64,000 nucleotides of DNA from Endozoicomonas sp965198415 (GTDB taxonomy: Bacteria > Pseudomonadota > Gammaproteobacteria > Pseudomonadales > Endozoicomonadaceae). Shown here piece after piece: positions 1 through 10,098 of this stretch. Below the pieces are notes generated by a model. That model was not told where the DNA came from. It saw only the letters and a program-made list of their open reading frames with translations, and searched no databases. Location: assembly GCA_965198415.1 (NCBI GenBank), contig CBDAPN010000030.1, positions 1-64,000 of the forward strand. The letters run 5' to 3'. The translations under genes and the position numbers were made by a program. Each line of letters opens with the position of its first letter. The first letter of the stretch is position 1.

Positions 1-3000
1 CCTTCGCTATTTTGGTTTCGCCATTATCTAAAGCGACCTGAACGCCTATGAGAGATAAGCCATACATCAGGGTGGTTGGGGCAGCCGCAGCAGCCGCAAG
101 GGTTGATGCTGTTAATGCGGTGACAGCACTAGGAATGGTTACCGCCGCAGCAAAGAGAGCTAAAAGAGAAATTATACCGGCAGCTGCATAGGTCAGGTCA
201 CGCCGAACGGCGATAGACATTTGCCCCATAGGGTCAACAAAGGCAATGGGGTTGGCATCGGCATAGCTGTAGCGGTTATCCACTTGCAGATAGTCCGGGC
301 TAACAAATCGTCTCAGCTCTGGATGGTAGAAACGTTTTTTTAGGTAGATGAGCCCTGTGATCTCTTCGGCGTATTCCTGATTCCAGAGAAAATCAGTCAT
401 GGGGTTCGTGCCGATGTCGTTGGTGCTTTTTGTCATGCCGTAACCTTCATAGGCGTATACAGCTGCTGTTTTATGACCTTTTTTGTTTAATCCCAGCCGA
501 GCCGCCGTACTCTGGTTGGCAGTAAAGATATGATTGCTGCCTTCTTTGGACAGAGCTGCCAGGTATTTTTTCTGATACTGGATGAAATCGTATCGCTTGT
601 GGTTTTTTACAACGGTTAAGGCACGCTTATTCAGGTCGTAATAAAATTGCTGATGATTTTTCCCGGTATGCGTCCGCATCAGCATGCCATCCGGTGAATA
701 ATGAAAAGTGACGAGCAATTGATTGTTTGCTGTAGTGACTGATTGCAGTAAACCGGTATCATCGTAATGAAGTTTATTGCCGTGATGATCCGTAGTAATT
801 TGACCCAAGGCGTTGTGAGTAAGGGTTTGGGTGGTATTGAGTTTTTCATTATGAATGCTTACCAGTTGATCCAGTGCATTATAATGGCGGCTAATGGTTT
901 CTTCTGCTCCGGTGGTGAGTAATGAGCGTTGCTCTTTAATCAAATTATTATTGCCATCGTAGTGATAGCGGATTTCACGGGGCAGGCTAGCGTTGGCTGC
1001 TGTGTTAATGGTGCCGCTTTGATGGTGTGTCTCTTTGGTCAGGCGTTTTAAAGCGTCATAGTTATAGCGAGTGATGTGCTGGACTGATTGGGTCTGGTTT
1101 TGTTGTTCAATCAGTTCACCACGAGGTAAAAACTGATAGCGGGTAGAGAGCACCGGTGTACCATTCCCATATTTGACCTCGGTCTGTGTTAGACGTCCAA
1201 AGGCGTCATAACGGTAGCTTTCGTTTGTTTCACCAACACCGGCTAGGGTACGTTTTATTGCAAGGAGTTTCCCGTTTACGCCATTGTCGTCTTTACCATA
1301 GGTGAATTGTACGCTGTGGTCGGCGTCTTGGTTTTCGATATCGCTGGTGCTGTAGATGGACGAGAGTTTTCCTTTGTCTTTGTCATCATAATGAAAAGTA
1401 AAAGCCCGTCCGCCAACATTTACCTGTTTGACGACCCGACCCGCCGGGTCGTAACTATACGACTGCTGTTGGTTGTCGGGGTACAGCAGTTTGGTTAAAT
1501 TGCCCTTCGGGTCGTACTGGAATTGTTGTTGTTGGTTATCGGAATCCCGCACTGTGATTAGTCGGTTATCCGCATCGTAGTGGTGAGATACTTGGTAGGT
1601 TTTACCTTGGCGACTCCAGCTTAAGGACTTTAGCAGCCCTCCGGGAAGATACTCCCTTGTGATACTGTTGCCATTGGCAAGCTTGCGTTTAACTTCGCGA
1701 TCGCTCTTATCGTAGAAATGTGAGCTGATCAGTCGTTTGCTGTTACCGCTGCTTCGGGCAAAAACATGTTGCAGTTTATTATTTGCATTGTAGTAATATT
1801 CATAGCCCCAATGGCAGTGCCTAATGTTATCTTTTTTTTGCCGTTTCACAAAGCTGTAACGATTTTTAAATAAATCGTAAGTTATTTTTTTGACCAGTGA
1901 TATGCCACCAAAACCTGCCGTTTTTATTGTTGTCTTATTGCGACTTGGGTCGTACTGGTAGGTGTTTTTAATCACCGAGTGCCGGTTTCCTGATCGTGTA
2001 TCGAGTAATGCGCTCTCTTCACTGATTATCTGATGTAAACTATTTTGGATGATGGAATTTTCAACAGCCGTCCCAGAATCCGAACCTTTTGGGGACAGAG
2101 GATAATGAATGGTCTTGGTGCTCAGTTGCCAGGGGGTTTTTTTAATTTGTTTGTGTTGATGACCGTTCAGGTAGACGTCCAGGGATAAGTCTTCATCGTT
2201 ATAAAAAAATGTGGTTTTATTTAACCAGGGGTCAGAATGTACGATCATTCGCATTTGGTCATCGTATTGATAAGTGCTCACTTGACCGTATTGGTCTTTA
2301 TGAGATGCCACTTTTCCAAAGCCATTATAATGCTTCTCTTCAATCACATGATAATGATCGCCAATAGCGTATTCTCGCAAGGTGGTTCGCCCGGAAGGAT
2401 CTTTTTGCTCACGCTTGCGAAAGCCTAGTGGAGACTCTGTCACCGTTGCGTTGAGTCCATCTCTGCTGTAGATAAAATGTTTCAGGGTGTACACATTGCC
2501 CCGTGGGTCTGTGCGGCGAATTAACTGGCCCAAATAGTTGTACTGATACTCGGTCTTTTCATTCAATGGGGATATTTTACTCAGCAACTGATTATTGCGG
2601 GTATCCCGTAACTCCTGTCTTACGTGGCCGAGGCTGTCTTCATGTGCAGTGGTTAATACTTTAGTTTGGCTATCAAATAGATAGCTTGATTTTCTAAGGG
2701 TTTGCTGTATGCCCGGCTTTCCTTTAGCAATCCACTTGAGTTGTCGCAATGTTTCGCGGCCTCTATCGTCATACTGGTATTCCATTTTTTTCCAGGGTTG
2801 CCAGCGATTGATTTTGTCAAGGGTGGTAATCGATTTTGTATTAAGTGTTTTTTTTGAAGGCGACAGAGTGTATTGGGTTCTTATGGTTGAGTTGGTGACC
2901 ATGTCGCTGTCAACGGTTTCAGCTAGTAAACTGTAGTTTTGCGTAAAATATTGATGCTGTATTTGGCGAATTGGGCGCCAGTATTGCTCATCACGATGGT

Positions 3001-4327
3001 AAATCCAGCGATCCTCTCTGGTTTTGTTGCCAAATACGTCGTATTGAATGTCGACACGGTTACTAGGAATGTATTTTTCTTTTGTCTCGCTCCAAGTGTA
3101 CTGCGTGATTCTTGATGGCTTGTCGTAATTAGTGGAGCGATTGTATTTAAAGTCGCTGATCGGGTATGAGAATTTGGTTGTTATATAGTTTTTGCCATTT
3201 TTAAATGTATTAATTTCCATGGGTAAGTGTAAAAAGTTATATTGATAAACCTTGTGATGGACAGTAGGGTTATTCTGGTTGCCATCGGTTTGTTTGACTT
3301 CAACAGTGTAGCGATAATTTTGGTTGTTGCTCTCTATCAGGCTGTCTGATGAGCTGCTTAACGTGTAGTAAGGATACCCGGTGTAGTTGTTATCTTTCGA
3401 GTGGCGGTAATAGGTTTCATGATGGACTTTTGAACTTCCCAGCTCCGACTGTTTGAAATAAGTGACGATCGGTAAAAAACCCCTACCACGATTGCCGTTG
3501 TATGGAAGGTTGTCGTATTTTAACTCAGTCAGTAGCCCCGATGGTGTGGAAATAGATTCTAATAGGAGGTACTTGCCTGAGTTGGTGTAGCTGAATTCAT
3601 AGCGCTGCTGCATTGGATCGTCGATAGCATAGACGCCCTTTTCATTAAAATAGATCCGCACCTCTTTGCCGTCAGGATATTTAACGACAATGGTGTTCGG
3701 TTCATAGAGGAAAGTGAAGCGGTTCCCGTAATGATCAACGATGGCTGCTATTCTGGCCTTGTCGATGTAGGGGGTTGGCTGTTCATACTCAATGGCTATC
3801 CGGTTGCCAAACCGATCTTGTTTCAAAACCAGCAGGCCTTGGTGGGAAAAGTAATTTTCACTGCCATCTTTATGTTGTGAGCGGTAGCGGTAAGAAAGCG
3901 AATCATCACCCGGAATTAACCGCTCTTGACCGGCATCGATAAACTCAGTACCGTGCTGGTTGTAATATTTTAAGCCAGAGGCGAACAGATGTTCGTCATG
4001 CCAGTCTGGGTCAATTAGCCATTGCTGTCCGCCCAAAACCGCTGTTTTATCCTGAATATGATCCAAATCCAGTTCCCAGCCCATTGGCAAGCCAAATTTT
4101 CCGATTGAATCAAAGTTGTAGGTCAAGTGGACAAGAAAAATCCCATGAATTCCGCTTGCCTGTATTAACGGATATGAGAAACGAAAAGTACCTGTCGCTG
4201 TATTAACCGACATAGTGCTACTGGTGAGATGGTTATAGGCTTGGCTACCTTTATAGTCGGCGACGGTGAAAACTGAATGAACAGTTAAAAAAATTGTTAG
4301 CAATAAACTCTGAAGGGTAACGGCCAT
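1..4327 (-). CDS. RHS/YD-repeat secreted protein, divergent paralogue (3' end outside window)
   Basis: The frame is open from an ATG at 4327 to the window edge, about 1442 codons, so the C-terminus is missing. I checked the frame at several points and found no break. The N-terminus has a hydrophobic stretch followed by VFTVADYKG, which fits a Sec signal peptide. Next comes the usual RHS N-terminal region (TGTFRFSYPL, FGLPMGWELDLDHI), then many YD repeats (YQYDDQMRM, YSYDPAGRVV). The RHS core (FLWNQEY, YLKKRFYHPELRRF) ends at DPMG, residues 1365-1368, and is followed by hydrophobic Ala-rich segments. It has the same architecture as the four genes at 21-41 kb but a clearly diverged sequence, and it is 17 residues longer up to DPMG. 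RHS proteins form hollow beta-shells around a C-terminal payload; the payload here lies mostly outside the window. Substrate and secretion route are unknown. Confidence 0.88.
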   Translation of the reverse strand, partial: MAVTLQSLLLTIFLTVHSVFTVADYKGSQAYNHLTSSTMSVNTATGTFRFSYPLIQASGIHGIFLVHLTYNFDSIGKFGLPMGWELDLDHIQDKTAVLGGQQWLIDPDWHDEHLFASGLKYYNQHGTEFIDAGQERLIPGDDSLSYRYRSQHKDGSENYFSHQGLLVLKQDRFGNRIAIEYEQPTPYIDKARIAAIVDHYGNRFTFLYEPNTIVVKYPDGKEVRIYFNEKGVYAIDDPMQQRYEFSYTNSGKYLLLESISTPSGLLTELKYDNLPYNGNRGRGFLPIVTYFKQSELGSSKVHHETYYRHSKDNNYTGYPYYTLSSSSDSLIESNNQNYRYTVEVKQTDGNQNNPTVHHKVYQYNFLHLPMEINTFKNGKNYITTKFSYPISDFKYNRSTNYDKPSRITQYTWSETKEKYIPSNRVDIQYDVFGNKTREDRWIYHRDEQYWRPIRQIQHQYFTQNYSLLAETVDSDMVTNSTIRTQYTLSPSKKTLNTKSITTLDKINRWQPWKKMEYQYDDRGRETLRQLKWIAKGKPGIQQTLRKSSYLFDSQTKVLTTAHEDSLGHVRQELRDTRNNQLLSKISPLNEKTEYQYNYLGQLIRRTDPRGNVYTLKHFIYSRDGLNATVTESPLGFRKREQKDPSGRTTLREYAIGDHYHVIEEKHYNGFGKVASHKDQYGQVSTYQYDDQMRMIVHSDPWLNKTTFFYNDEDLSLDVYLNGHQHKQIKKTPWQLSTKTIHYPLSPKGSDSGTAVENSIIQNSLHQIISEESALLDTRSGNRHSVIKNTYQYDPSRNKTTIKTAGFGGISLVKKITYDLFKNRYSFVKRQKKDNIRHCHWGYEYYYNANNKLQHVFARSSGNSKRLISSHFYDKSDREVKRKLANGNSITREYLPGGLLKSLSWSRQGKTYQVSHHYDADNRLITVRDSDNQQQQFQYDPKGNLTKLLYPDNQQQSYSYDPAGRVVKQVNVGGRAFTFHYDDKDKGKLSSIYSTSDIENQDADHSVQFTYGKDDNGVNGKLLAIKRTLAGVGETNESYRYDAFGRLTQTEVKYGNGTPVLSTRYQFLPRGELIEQQNQTQSVQHITRYNYDALKRLTKETHHQSGTINTAANASLPREIRYHYDGNNNLIKEQRSLLTTGAEETISRHYNALDQLVSIHNEKLNTTQTLTHNALGQITTDHHGNKLHYDDTGLLQSVTTANNQLLVTFHYSPDGMLMRTHTGKNHQQFYYDLNKRALTVVKNHKRYDFIQYQKKYLAALSKEGSNHIFTANQSTAARLGLNKKGHKTAAVYAYEGYGMTKSTNDIGTNPMTDFLWNQEYAEEITGLIYLKKRFYHPELRRFVSPDYLQVDNRYSYADANPIAFVDPMGQMSIAVRRDLTYAAAGIISLLALFAAAVTIPSAVTALTASTLAAAAAAPTTLMYGLSLIGVQVALDNGETKIAK

Positions 4328-5177
4328 TATACATCTCGCGTCTATGAACCAAGCTGAAGGATATGGAGATAAAAGCAGTACATTTCACCGCGTTGACGGA
4401 ATAAAGTTTAGCCAGAATTGTGCGTCTATGGGTTTTTAATGACGCCTAAGAGTCTTGGTCGGGTCGGGCAGATCAATTGATATATTTAAGTTTTGTGGGT
4501 ACAAACCGTTACGCCGATGAAAAGACGGTGTGCTCATTAAGTGATCAGGTTGGTCATATAAACTGCCGTGGTTCTGTAAAACTAGCCTAAGTATTGATAA
4601 GGATTAACAGCTGCATGGCCGAGCTGTTAAGCAAATTTTCCCAAGGTTAACTATAAATTTTGTCACTATCTAGCCTCTGTATCGAGAGATAACCTGCCAA
4701 GAAATAACCGAACATTGGTTTGCTGATCTTTAGTGCCTGCTTGTCAATCCCCAACATTTAATCAGTACTACAGAACGTGTGGATTGATGTGTGGTTTTTT
4801 TGCTGGGCATCATCTATGCCTGCTGAGGCGTGCTGTTTGATTACCCGTTTTTTATCCTCTGCTAACGAAAACTATTTTCTCAACGCTTTGGGCTGTACTG
4901 TCGGCATTGGCCTGATTGTCTTATCAGTAATTGCGTGTTAAGCGAACATCACCTGCTGCCGTTAATTTTACAAGGCAAGCAATGCCAGCGCTTTACGGCA
5001 GTTGAGGAGGGGGGGGCTGGCAGTCACATCGCGGTGTTGCCCCAACGTATTGATCAGGCAGGTGGCAGGCTGAAAATCGTGCAGATGGGCGGCTTTGATA
5101 AGGAAAAAATAAGGCGTTTGACGGTTATTGGGGGGATCGGAGTACAGTGGATTCAGTAAAGAGTTTTCGGGTTTTCC
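4328..5177. other. Intergenic region between the RHS gene and topA; possible gene debris
   Basis: About 850 bases without a gene I can support. The RHS gene fires leftward and topA rightward, so this is a divergent region. A stop-free minus-strand frame of about 70 codons covers roughly 4957-5176 but has no good start and no family I recognise. The opposite strand has an open frame at 4935-5159 with no clear ribosome binding site. The region could hold a decayed gene. Confidence 0.35.
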
Positions 5178-5206
5178 TTGACCGATTATTGACTACGCCT
5201 TATATA
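5178..5206 (+). promoter_or_regulatory. Predicted sigma70 promoter of topA
   Basis: TTGACC (-35) and TATATA (-10) are separated by exactly 17 bases. The expected transcription start is near 5213, giving a leader of about 136 nt before topA. It is the best promoter match upstream of the gene; it is predicted by eye only. Confidence 0.6.
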
Positions 5207-5348
5207 TTGAAGCAATTTTTATATCCCGGTTCTGTTTTGGCAACAAACTTTTTTTCAACTAGTTTGGATATTCAGTATGATGCGTCGCTTTTATATACAT
5301 AGATTTTGGCCAGAACAACGGAACAGATGACAGGACGTGTAAGACAGC

Positions 5349-7985
5349 ATGGGTAAATCGCTAGTTATTGTGGAGTCGCCGGCTAAGGCGAAGACCATCA
5401 ACAAATATTTGGGCAAAGACTTTGTTGTCAAATCCAGCGTGGGACACATCCGGGATTTACCAACAGCCGGTGGCCCCAAAAAGACGGTGGACGCAAAGGC
5501 CAGAGCACGAGCGGCGGCAGAGTCCAGAAAACTCTCGCCCGAGGAGCGGGCAAAGCGTAAAAAAATCAAAGCCCGTGAGCAGCTCATAGAGCGCATGGGT
5601 ATCAACCCCGACAACGGCTGGGAAGCGCAATATCAGGTGCTTCCCGGTAAAGAAAAAGTGGTGAATGAGCTGACGCGTCTGGCTCAGGATGCCGATACGA
5701 TTTTTCTGGCGACGGATTTGGACCGTGAAGGGGAGGCCATTGCCTGGCACTTGCAGCAGGCCATTGGCGGTGACCCAAAGCGCTACCGTCGGGTGGTGTT
5801 CAACGAAATTACCAAAAAGGCGATTAAAGCGGCCTTTGAGGCGCCTGGGCAGCTCAATCAGGATCGTGTGGATGCCCAGCAGGCGCGACGATTTTTGGAT
5901 CGTGTTGTTGGTTATATGGTTTCACCTTTGCTGTGGGCCAAAATTGCCCGTGGGTTATCGGCCGGGCGAGTGCAATCGGTGGCAGTGAAACTGGTGGTAG
6001 AGCGGGAGCGCGAAATCCGCAGCTTTGTGCCGCAGGAGTACTGGGAGGTCTATGCTGACCTGTTGGCCGAAGGCGGTGATGCGGTGCGCTTTCAAGTGAT
6101 GAAAGCGCAAGGCGCCAACTTTCGACCGGGCAGCAAGGCGGAAACAGACGAGGCTCTTAGTCTTCTGCAACAAGCCAGTTACCGTTTGACTAACCGGGAA
6201 GACAAGCCGACTCAGAGTAAGCCGTCAGCGCCATTCATTACCTCAACTCTGCAACAGGCCGCCAGTACCCGGCTCGGCTTCAGTGTCAAGAAAACCATGA
6301 TGCTGGCACAGCGACTCTACGAAGCCGGTCATATTACGTACATGCGTACCGATTCTACCAACTTAAGTGCCGACGCCGTGGAGAGTGCTCGTTCATTCAT
6401 TGCTGAGCAGTTTGGCGACGAGTACTGCCCTGAACAGCCCAATGTCTACAGCAGTAAAGAGGGTGCTCAGGAGGCTCACGAGGCAATACGCCCATCCAGT
6501 GTCACCACCAGCCTTGATGACTTAGCGGGAATGGAGCGCGACGCCCAAAGACTGTATGACTTGATTTGGCGTCAGTTCGTTGCCTGTCAAATGACTCCGG
6601 CCAAATATCTCAGTACCTCATTAACGGTGGACGTGCAGCAGTTTCAGCTCAAAGCCCGTGGCCGTACCCTTCGGTTTGATGGCTACACCCGGGTGCAAAA
6701 GCCTCTGAGCGGCAAAGGTGAAGACCTCATTTTGCCGAACCTGCCAAAAGGTACCCCTTTGCAGCTGCAAACTCTGGACCCACGCCAACTGTTTACCCGG
6801 CCACCGGCGCGTTTCAGTGAGGCGGCTTTGGTTAAGGAGCTGGAAAAACAGGGAATTGGTCGCCCATCCACCTACGCTTCTATTATTTCAACGATTCAGG
6901 ATCGGGGGTATGTATCGGTCAAGAGCCGGCGTTTTTACGCGGAAAAAATGGGGGATATCGTCACTGACCGACTGAACGAATCCTTTAATGAGCTGATGAA
7001 TTACCATTTCACCGCACGCATGGAAGAGCAGCTAGACGACATTGCCGACGGTGAGAAAAACTGGAAACAGGTGCTGGATGATTTTTATCAAGACTTCACC
7101 GAACAGTTGACCCGGGCCGAACAGGATGAGGGCGGTATGCGGGCCAACGAGCCTTCACTGACCAATATCCAGTGCCCGGCATGCAGCCGTCCGATGATGA
7201 TCCGCACGGCATCCACAGGCGTATTTCTGGGTTGTTCCGGATATGCCCTGCCGCCCAAAGAGCGCTGCAAATCCACCATCAATCTGGTCCCCGGTGAAGA
7301 GGCTGAGCAAACCGACGATGAAAACGCAGAAGTTAACGCTCTTAGAGCCATGCATCGGTGTCCTAAGTGCTCCACCGCAATGGAAAGCTATTTAATCGAC
7401 GAGCAGCGCAAGCTGCACGTGTGCGGTAACAACCCGGACTGCTCCGGCTTTGAGGTGGAGCAGGGCAGTTACAAGATTAAAGGCTACGACGGCCCGGTAC
7501 TTGAGTGCGATAAATGTGGCAGTGAAATGCAGTTGAAAACCGGCCGTTTTGGCAAGTATTTTGGCTGTACCAACAGCGAGTGCAAAAATACCCGCAAACT
7601 GTTGAAAAGTGGAGAGCCTGCGCCACCGAAAATGGACCCGGTTCCCATGCCAGAACTCCAATGCACCAAGGTGGATGACCATTACGTGCTGCGGGACGGC
7701 GCCTCAGGGCTCTTTCTGGCGGCCAGTCAGTTCCCCAAAAACCGGGAAACCCGGGCGCCGCTGGTGGCTGAGTTGCTCCCCCATCAGGCCATGATTGACC
7801 CCAAATACGGTTATCTTATGGATGCCCCCCGGCAGGACCCCGAAGGTCACCCTGCGATCATCCGATACAGCCGCAAGACAAAACAGCAATACGTGATGAG
7901 CGAAGTTGATGGCAAAGCGTCCGGCTGGAGTGCCACTTATGACGAGGGGCGCTGGCATGAAAAACAGACCAAAAAGCGCCGTTAA
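5349..7985 (+). CDS. topA: DNA topoisomerase I
   Basis: Type IA topoisomerase that relaxes negative supercoils by transient single-strand cleavage. The N-terminal Toprim domain starts with SLVIVESPAKAKTI and has the acidic DLDREGEAIAWHL motif. The catalytic tyrosine is Tyr331 in HITYMRTDS. The C-terminal part has three four-cysteine zinc-ribbon modules, each opening with a CxxC pair (CPAC, CPKC, CDKC), as in E. coli TopA. At 878 residues it has the usual length (E. coli 865). The ATG is chosen because MGKSLVIVESP matches the family start; the ribosome binding site is weak (AGGA about 14 bases upstream). It is followed by a DUF6586-type gene and a small conserved gene, as in Pseudomonas. Confidence 0.98.
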   Translation: MGKSLVIVESPAKAKTINKYLGKDFVVKSSVGHIRDLPTAGGPKKTVDAKARARAAAESRKLSPEERAKRKKIKAREQLIERMGINPDNGWEAQYQVLPGKEKVVNELTRLAQDADTIFLATDLDREGEAIAWHLQQAIGGDPKRYRRVVFNEITKKAIKAAFEAPGQLNQDRVDAQQARRFLDRVVGYMVSPLLWAKIARGLSAGRVQSVAVKLVVEREREIRSFVPQEYWEVYADLLAEGGDAVRFQVMKAQGANFRPGSKAETDEALSLLQQASYRLTNREDKPTQSKPSAPFITSTLQQAASTRLGFSVKKTMMLAQRLYEAGHITYMRTDSTNLSADAVESARSFIAEQFGDEYCPEQPNVYSSKEGAQEAHEAIRPSSVTTSLDDLAGMERDAQRLYDLIWRQFVACQMTPAKYLSTSLTVDVQQFQLKARGRTLRFDGYTRVQKPLSGKGEDLILPNLPKGTPLQLQTLDPRQLFTRPPARFSEAALVKELEKQGIGRPSTYASIISTIQDRGYVSVKSRRFYAEKMGDIVTDRLNESFNELMNYHFTARMEEQLDDIADGEKNWKQVLDDFYQDFTEQLTRAEQDEGGMRANEPSLTNIQCPACSRPMMIRTASTGVFLGCSGYALPPKERCKSTINLVPGEEAEQTDDENAEVNALRAMHRCPKCSTAMESYLIDEQRKLHVCGNNPDCSGFEVEQGSYKIKGYDGPVLECDKCGSEMQLKTGRFGKYFGCTNSECKNTRKLLKSGEPAPPKMDPVPMPELQCTKVDDHYVLRDGASGLFLAASQFPKNRETRAPLVAELLPHQAMIDPKYGYLMDAPRQDPEGHPAIIRYSRKTKQQYVMSEVDGKASGWSATYDEGRWHEKQTKKRR

Positions 7986-8052
7986 GTGTTCCTCAGTCAA
8001 TAGGCGCACGATGGGCCAGTGAGTCCAAACGCTGAAATACCCACAGTTTAAC

Positions 8053-8074
8053 GAGCCCTGTGGTAATAGGGCTC
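8053..8074 (+). terminator. Hairpin downstream of topA
   Basis: A 7-bp perfect stem (GAGCCCT/AGGGCTC) with an 8-base loop lies 70 bases after the topA stop. There is no T-run, so it is a weak candidate for an intrinsic terminator; it may only protect the mRNA 3' end. Confidence 0.3.
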
Positions 8075-8176
8075 ATACTGCAAAGACGCCAGTCTTAAAT
8101 GGGCTGGGTCTGAACTTTCTGGGCTTGTCCTTTCAACGGCATTTTTATTTGTCTGGTTTAACAGTTGGAGTAGGTT

Positions 8177-8653
8177 ATGGCGAACAATTGGCAAGGATAT
8201 ACCAATAAAATGTTGTTTCACTCTCGCCTGCTGATGGAAGCCTGGGAAGCTGCGGACGATCTTGCCAAGCCCGCCTTTCGTGAAGCGTGTCTGAATGCCA
8301 TGATTCAGGCCTATCAGTCACTGCTGGCGGAAATTATGACCAATTACCGTTTGCCGGTGAACCAGCTGCCGACACTGGATGAAGCCATCAACAGCGTGCA
8401 CCATAAGGGTGAGTTGTCCTCGGAGTTGCAGTATATTGAGCGACTGGAGCAGCAGGACGGCTGGTTGTCGGCACTGTTAAAAAGTCATGAGGAGTGCTCA
8501 ATGCCTATCCAGCGTAAAGGTATTGACTGTAATGAGATACCGTTGTTTTCAGTCAATAGTGTTCGCCTGGACCAGCCCGAGGGGTTCCGGTCTGTACTGG
8601 AGTCATTAAAAGAGCTGGTAACCTACAGCCGCAATCTCAGTCTTGAGTGGTAA
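8177..8653 (+). CDS. DUF6586-like conserved protein
   Basis: A 158-residue, probably soluble and largely helical protein with no signal peptide. The start MANNWQGYTNKMLFHSRLLMEAWEAA resembles the N-terminus of the small proteins found next to topA in Pseudomonas (DUF6586 family); that match is from memory of the family. A good ribosome binding site (GGAG) precedes the ATG. The 190-base gap after topA, with a hairpin, suggests its own promoter or read-through. No biochemical function is known to me. Confidence 0.7.
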   Translation: MANNWQGYTNKMLFHSRLLMEAWEAADDLAKPAFREACLNAMIQAYQSLLAEIMTNYRLPVNQLPTLDEAINSVHHKGELSSELQYIERLEQQDGWLSALLKSHEECSMPIQRKGIDCNEIPLFSVNSVRLDQPEGFRSVLESLKELVTYSRNLSLEW

Positions 8654-8815
8654 TGAGCCCCGGTTTGACCCAACGATTCACTGCTCAAGCAGCGGTTCGA
8701 TAACGGTTTGATCGGTTGTGCGATTAATGTATTGATATTGCTATGAACCTTGAAAGCCGATAACGCGTCATGCACAATGCCGCACCAATATTGTCAGAAT
8801 CTGGTATTTCTAATT

Positions 8816-9058
8816 ATGTCAGCGACTTTTCTTGAAATTGTTGAGTTGCCATCCGGTGAGATCGTGCTGCGTCGCAGCGATGAAGAAAATGCTGAACCTC
8901 TGATCACTATGTCATTTTCCAAAGAGCTTCTTGATTTCCTTCAGGGGGATCAGTTTGAGGTCGCCCGAGTTATGCTGGACGCTTGTATTGAAGAGGTCGG
9001 GCGTAAAACCGAGTCTGAGACCAGCGAATATATCCCGGAAGATCGAATCTTGCATTAA
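8816..9058 (+). CDS. Small conserved protein of the topA-lexA interval
   Basis: An 80-residue acidic protein beginning MSATFLEIVELPSGEIVLRR. Small proteins with a very similar start lie between topA and lexA in Pseudomonas, which supports this ATG over an in-frame ATG 22 codons upstream whose extra residues look non-coding. No strong ribosome binding site is visible. There are no recognised catalytic motifs and no membrane segment. Function unknown. Confidence 0.7.
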   Translation: MSATFLEIVELPSGEIVLRRSDEENAEPLITMSFSKELLDFLQGDQFEVARVMLDACIEEVGRKTESETSEYIPEDRILH

Positions 9059-9440
9059 TCGGTCACCTCTCATGCCCCGCTTGTGAAGGCCAACTTCTGG
9101 CAGAGCACTGTTTTAAATGTCGAAAGTCTCCAGCCAATAACCGCTTGGCTCTGGGGGCGATAGTTTGACCGGCTCTCAGAAAGTGATGAGTAGTTGCTGG
9201 TGTTGCCTGTTGAAACCGGTAGTTTTCATCCTGCATACAGTGATTTTGGCCTGCTTGTTGGCAAGCAGTGTTCGGGCGCTGTTAATACGAATTTCAAAAA
9301 AACGGCTTAAGGGTTGAATTGATCAACAAAAAATAAGCGGGTTTGCAGTCGTCAGGCAATGGTTGCAACGGTCGGTTTTTAGGTCAATAACGGTTCCTGA
9401 ACGGTGTTGAGCTGACGGGCAAAAAGTGTGCCCGTGTGAG
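9059..9440. other. Intergenic region between two convergent genes
   Basis: About 380 bases at the tail-to-tail junction of the small conserved gene and lexA. The only structure seen is a hairpin at 9415-9435 (ACGGGCA, 7-base loop, TGCCCGT) just past the lexA stop. It has no T-run on the lexA strand, so it is a weak terminator candidate. Otherwise nothing recognised. Confidence 0.4.
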
Positions 9441-10037
9441 TTACTTACGGATGACGCCCACACTCAACCCCTCAATTGCAAAAGCGTCGGTGGTCAAATC
9501 CACTTCGAGAGTAGAAAATTCGTCATTCTCCGGGTGGAGATAGACTTTATTTTTGACTTGCTCAAACCGTTTTACAGTGACCTCGTCGTCAATTCGGGCG
9601 ACCACAATCTGGCCGTTGAGGGCAGTGGATGTTTTGTGTATAGCCAGAAAGTCACCATCAAAAATACCGACGTTCTTCATGCTCATGCCTTTAACGCGCA
9701 GCATGAAGTCGGCTTTAGGGGAAAAGATCGCCGGATTGATGGCTAAGTGGTCTTCGATGTGTTCCTGAGCGAGGATAGGGCTGCCCGCCGCCACCTGCCC
9801 GACCACCGGTAGCCCTGACAATTCCGTTGCTGGTAAGCGAATTCCCCGGGAGGCGCCGGGAATAATCTCGATGGCGCCTTTGCGAGCCAGGGCTCTTAGG
9901 TGCTCTTCGGCAGCGTTGGGGGAGCGGAAACCAAAAGTCTTGGCGATTTCTGCCCGGGTGGGGGGGTAGCCGGTCTCTTCTGAGTGGGACTTGATCAGCT
10001 CAAGGATTTCGCTTTGGCGTTTCGTTAGTTTATACAT
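9441..10037 (-). CDS. lexA: SOS response repressor LexA
   Basis: Transcriptional repressor of the DNA-damage regulon; RecA filaments stimulate its self-cleavage. At 198 residues it is close to E. coli LexA (202). The N-terminal winged helix is LTKRQSEILELI ... GYPPTRAEIAKTFGF. The cleavage site is Ala84-Gly85 (VAAGSP), and the catalytic dyad is Ser119 (GMSMK) and Lys156 (VTVKRF). The frame is open further upstream to 10394, but that extension runs through the SOS boxes and into the psrA gene on the other strand, so the ATG at 10037 (MYKLTKRQ) is the true start. It is divergent from psrA, as in Pseudomonas, and surely autoregulated through the two SOS boxes upstream. Confidence 0.97.
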   Translation of the reverse strand: MYKLTKRQSEILELIKSHSEETGYPPTRAEIAKTFGFRSPNAAEEHLRALARKGAIEIIPGASRGIRLPATELSGLPVVGQVAAGSPILAQEHIEDHLAINPAIFSPKADFMLRVKGMSMKNVGIFDGDFLAIHKTSTALNGQIVVARIDDEVTVKRFEQVKNKVYLHPENDEFSTLEVDLTTDAFAIEGLSVGVIRK

Positions 10038-10046
10038 GGTAAATGT

Positions 10047-10062
10047 CTGTGTTTTTGTACAG
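10047..10062. promoter_or_regulatory. SOS box 1 (LexA operator)
   Basis: The sequence CTGTGTTTTTGTACAG has the CTG-N10-CAG form of a LexA operator. It lies 10 bases upstream of the lexA start codon, within the 5' leader. Confidence 0.85.
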
Positions 10063-10065
10063 TAT

Positions 10066-10081
10066 CTGTGATTATATACAG
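10066..10081. promoter_or_regulatory. SOS box 2 (LexA operator)
   Basis: The sequence CTGTGATTATATACAG is a near-consensus LexA operator, 19 bases from the first. It contains the predicted lexA -10 hexamer, so LexA bound here would block RNA polymerase directly. Tandem boxes are typical of lexA promoters. Confidence 0.9.
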
Positions 10082-10098
10082 TAATTTTTCTGCTGCAA
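10071..10098 (-). promoter_or_regulatory. Predicted lexA promoter
   Basis: On the minus strand a perfect TATAAT lies inside SOS box 2. A weak -35 (TTGCAG) sits 16 bases upstream of it. Confidence 0.55.

Noticed and set aside
4695..4709. 15-mer TGCCAAGAAATAACC shared with 11570-11584 upstream of the polyproline gene
   Set aside because: A chance 15-base match is expected about once in a window of this size; the flanks do not agree.
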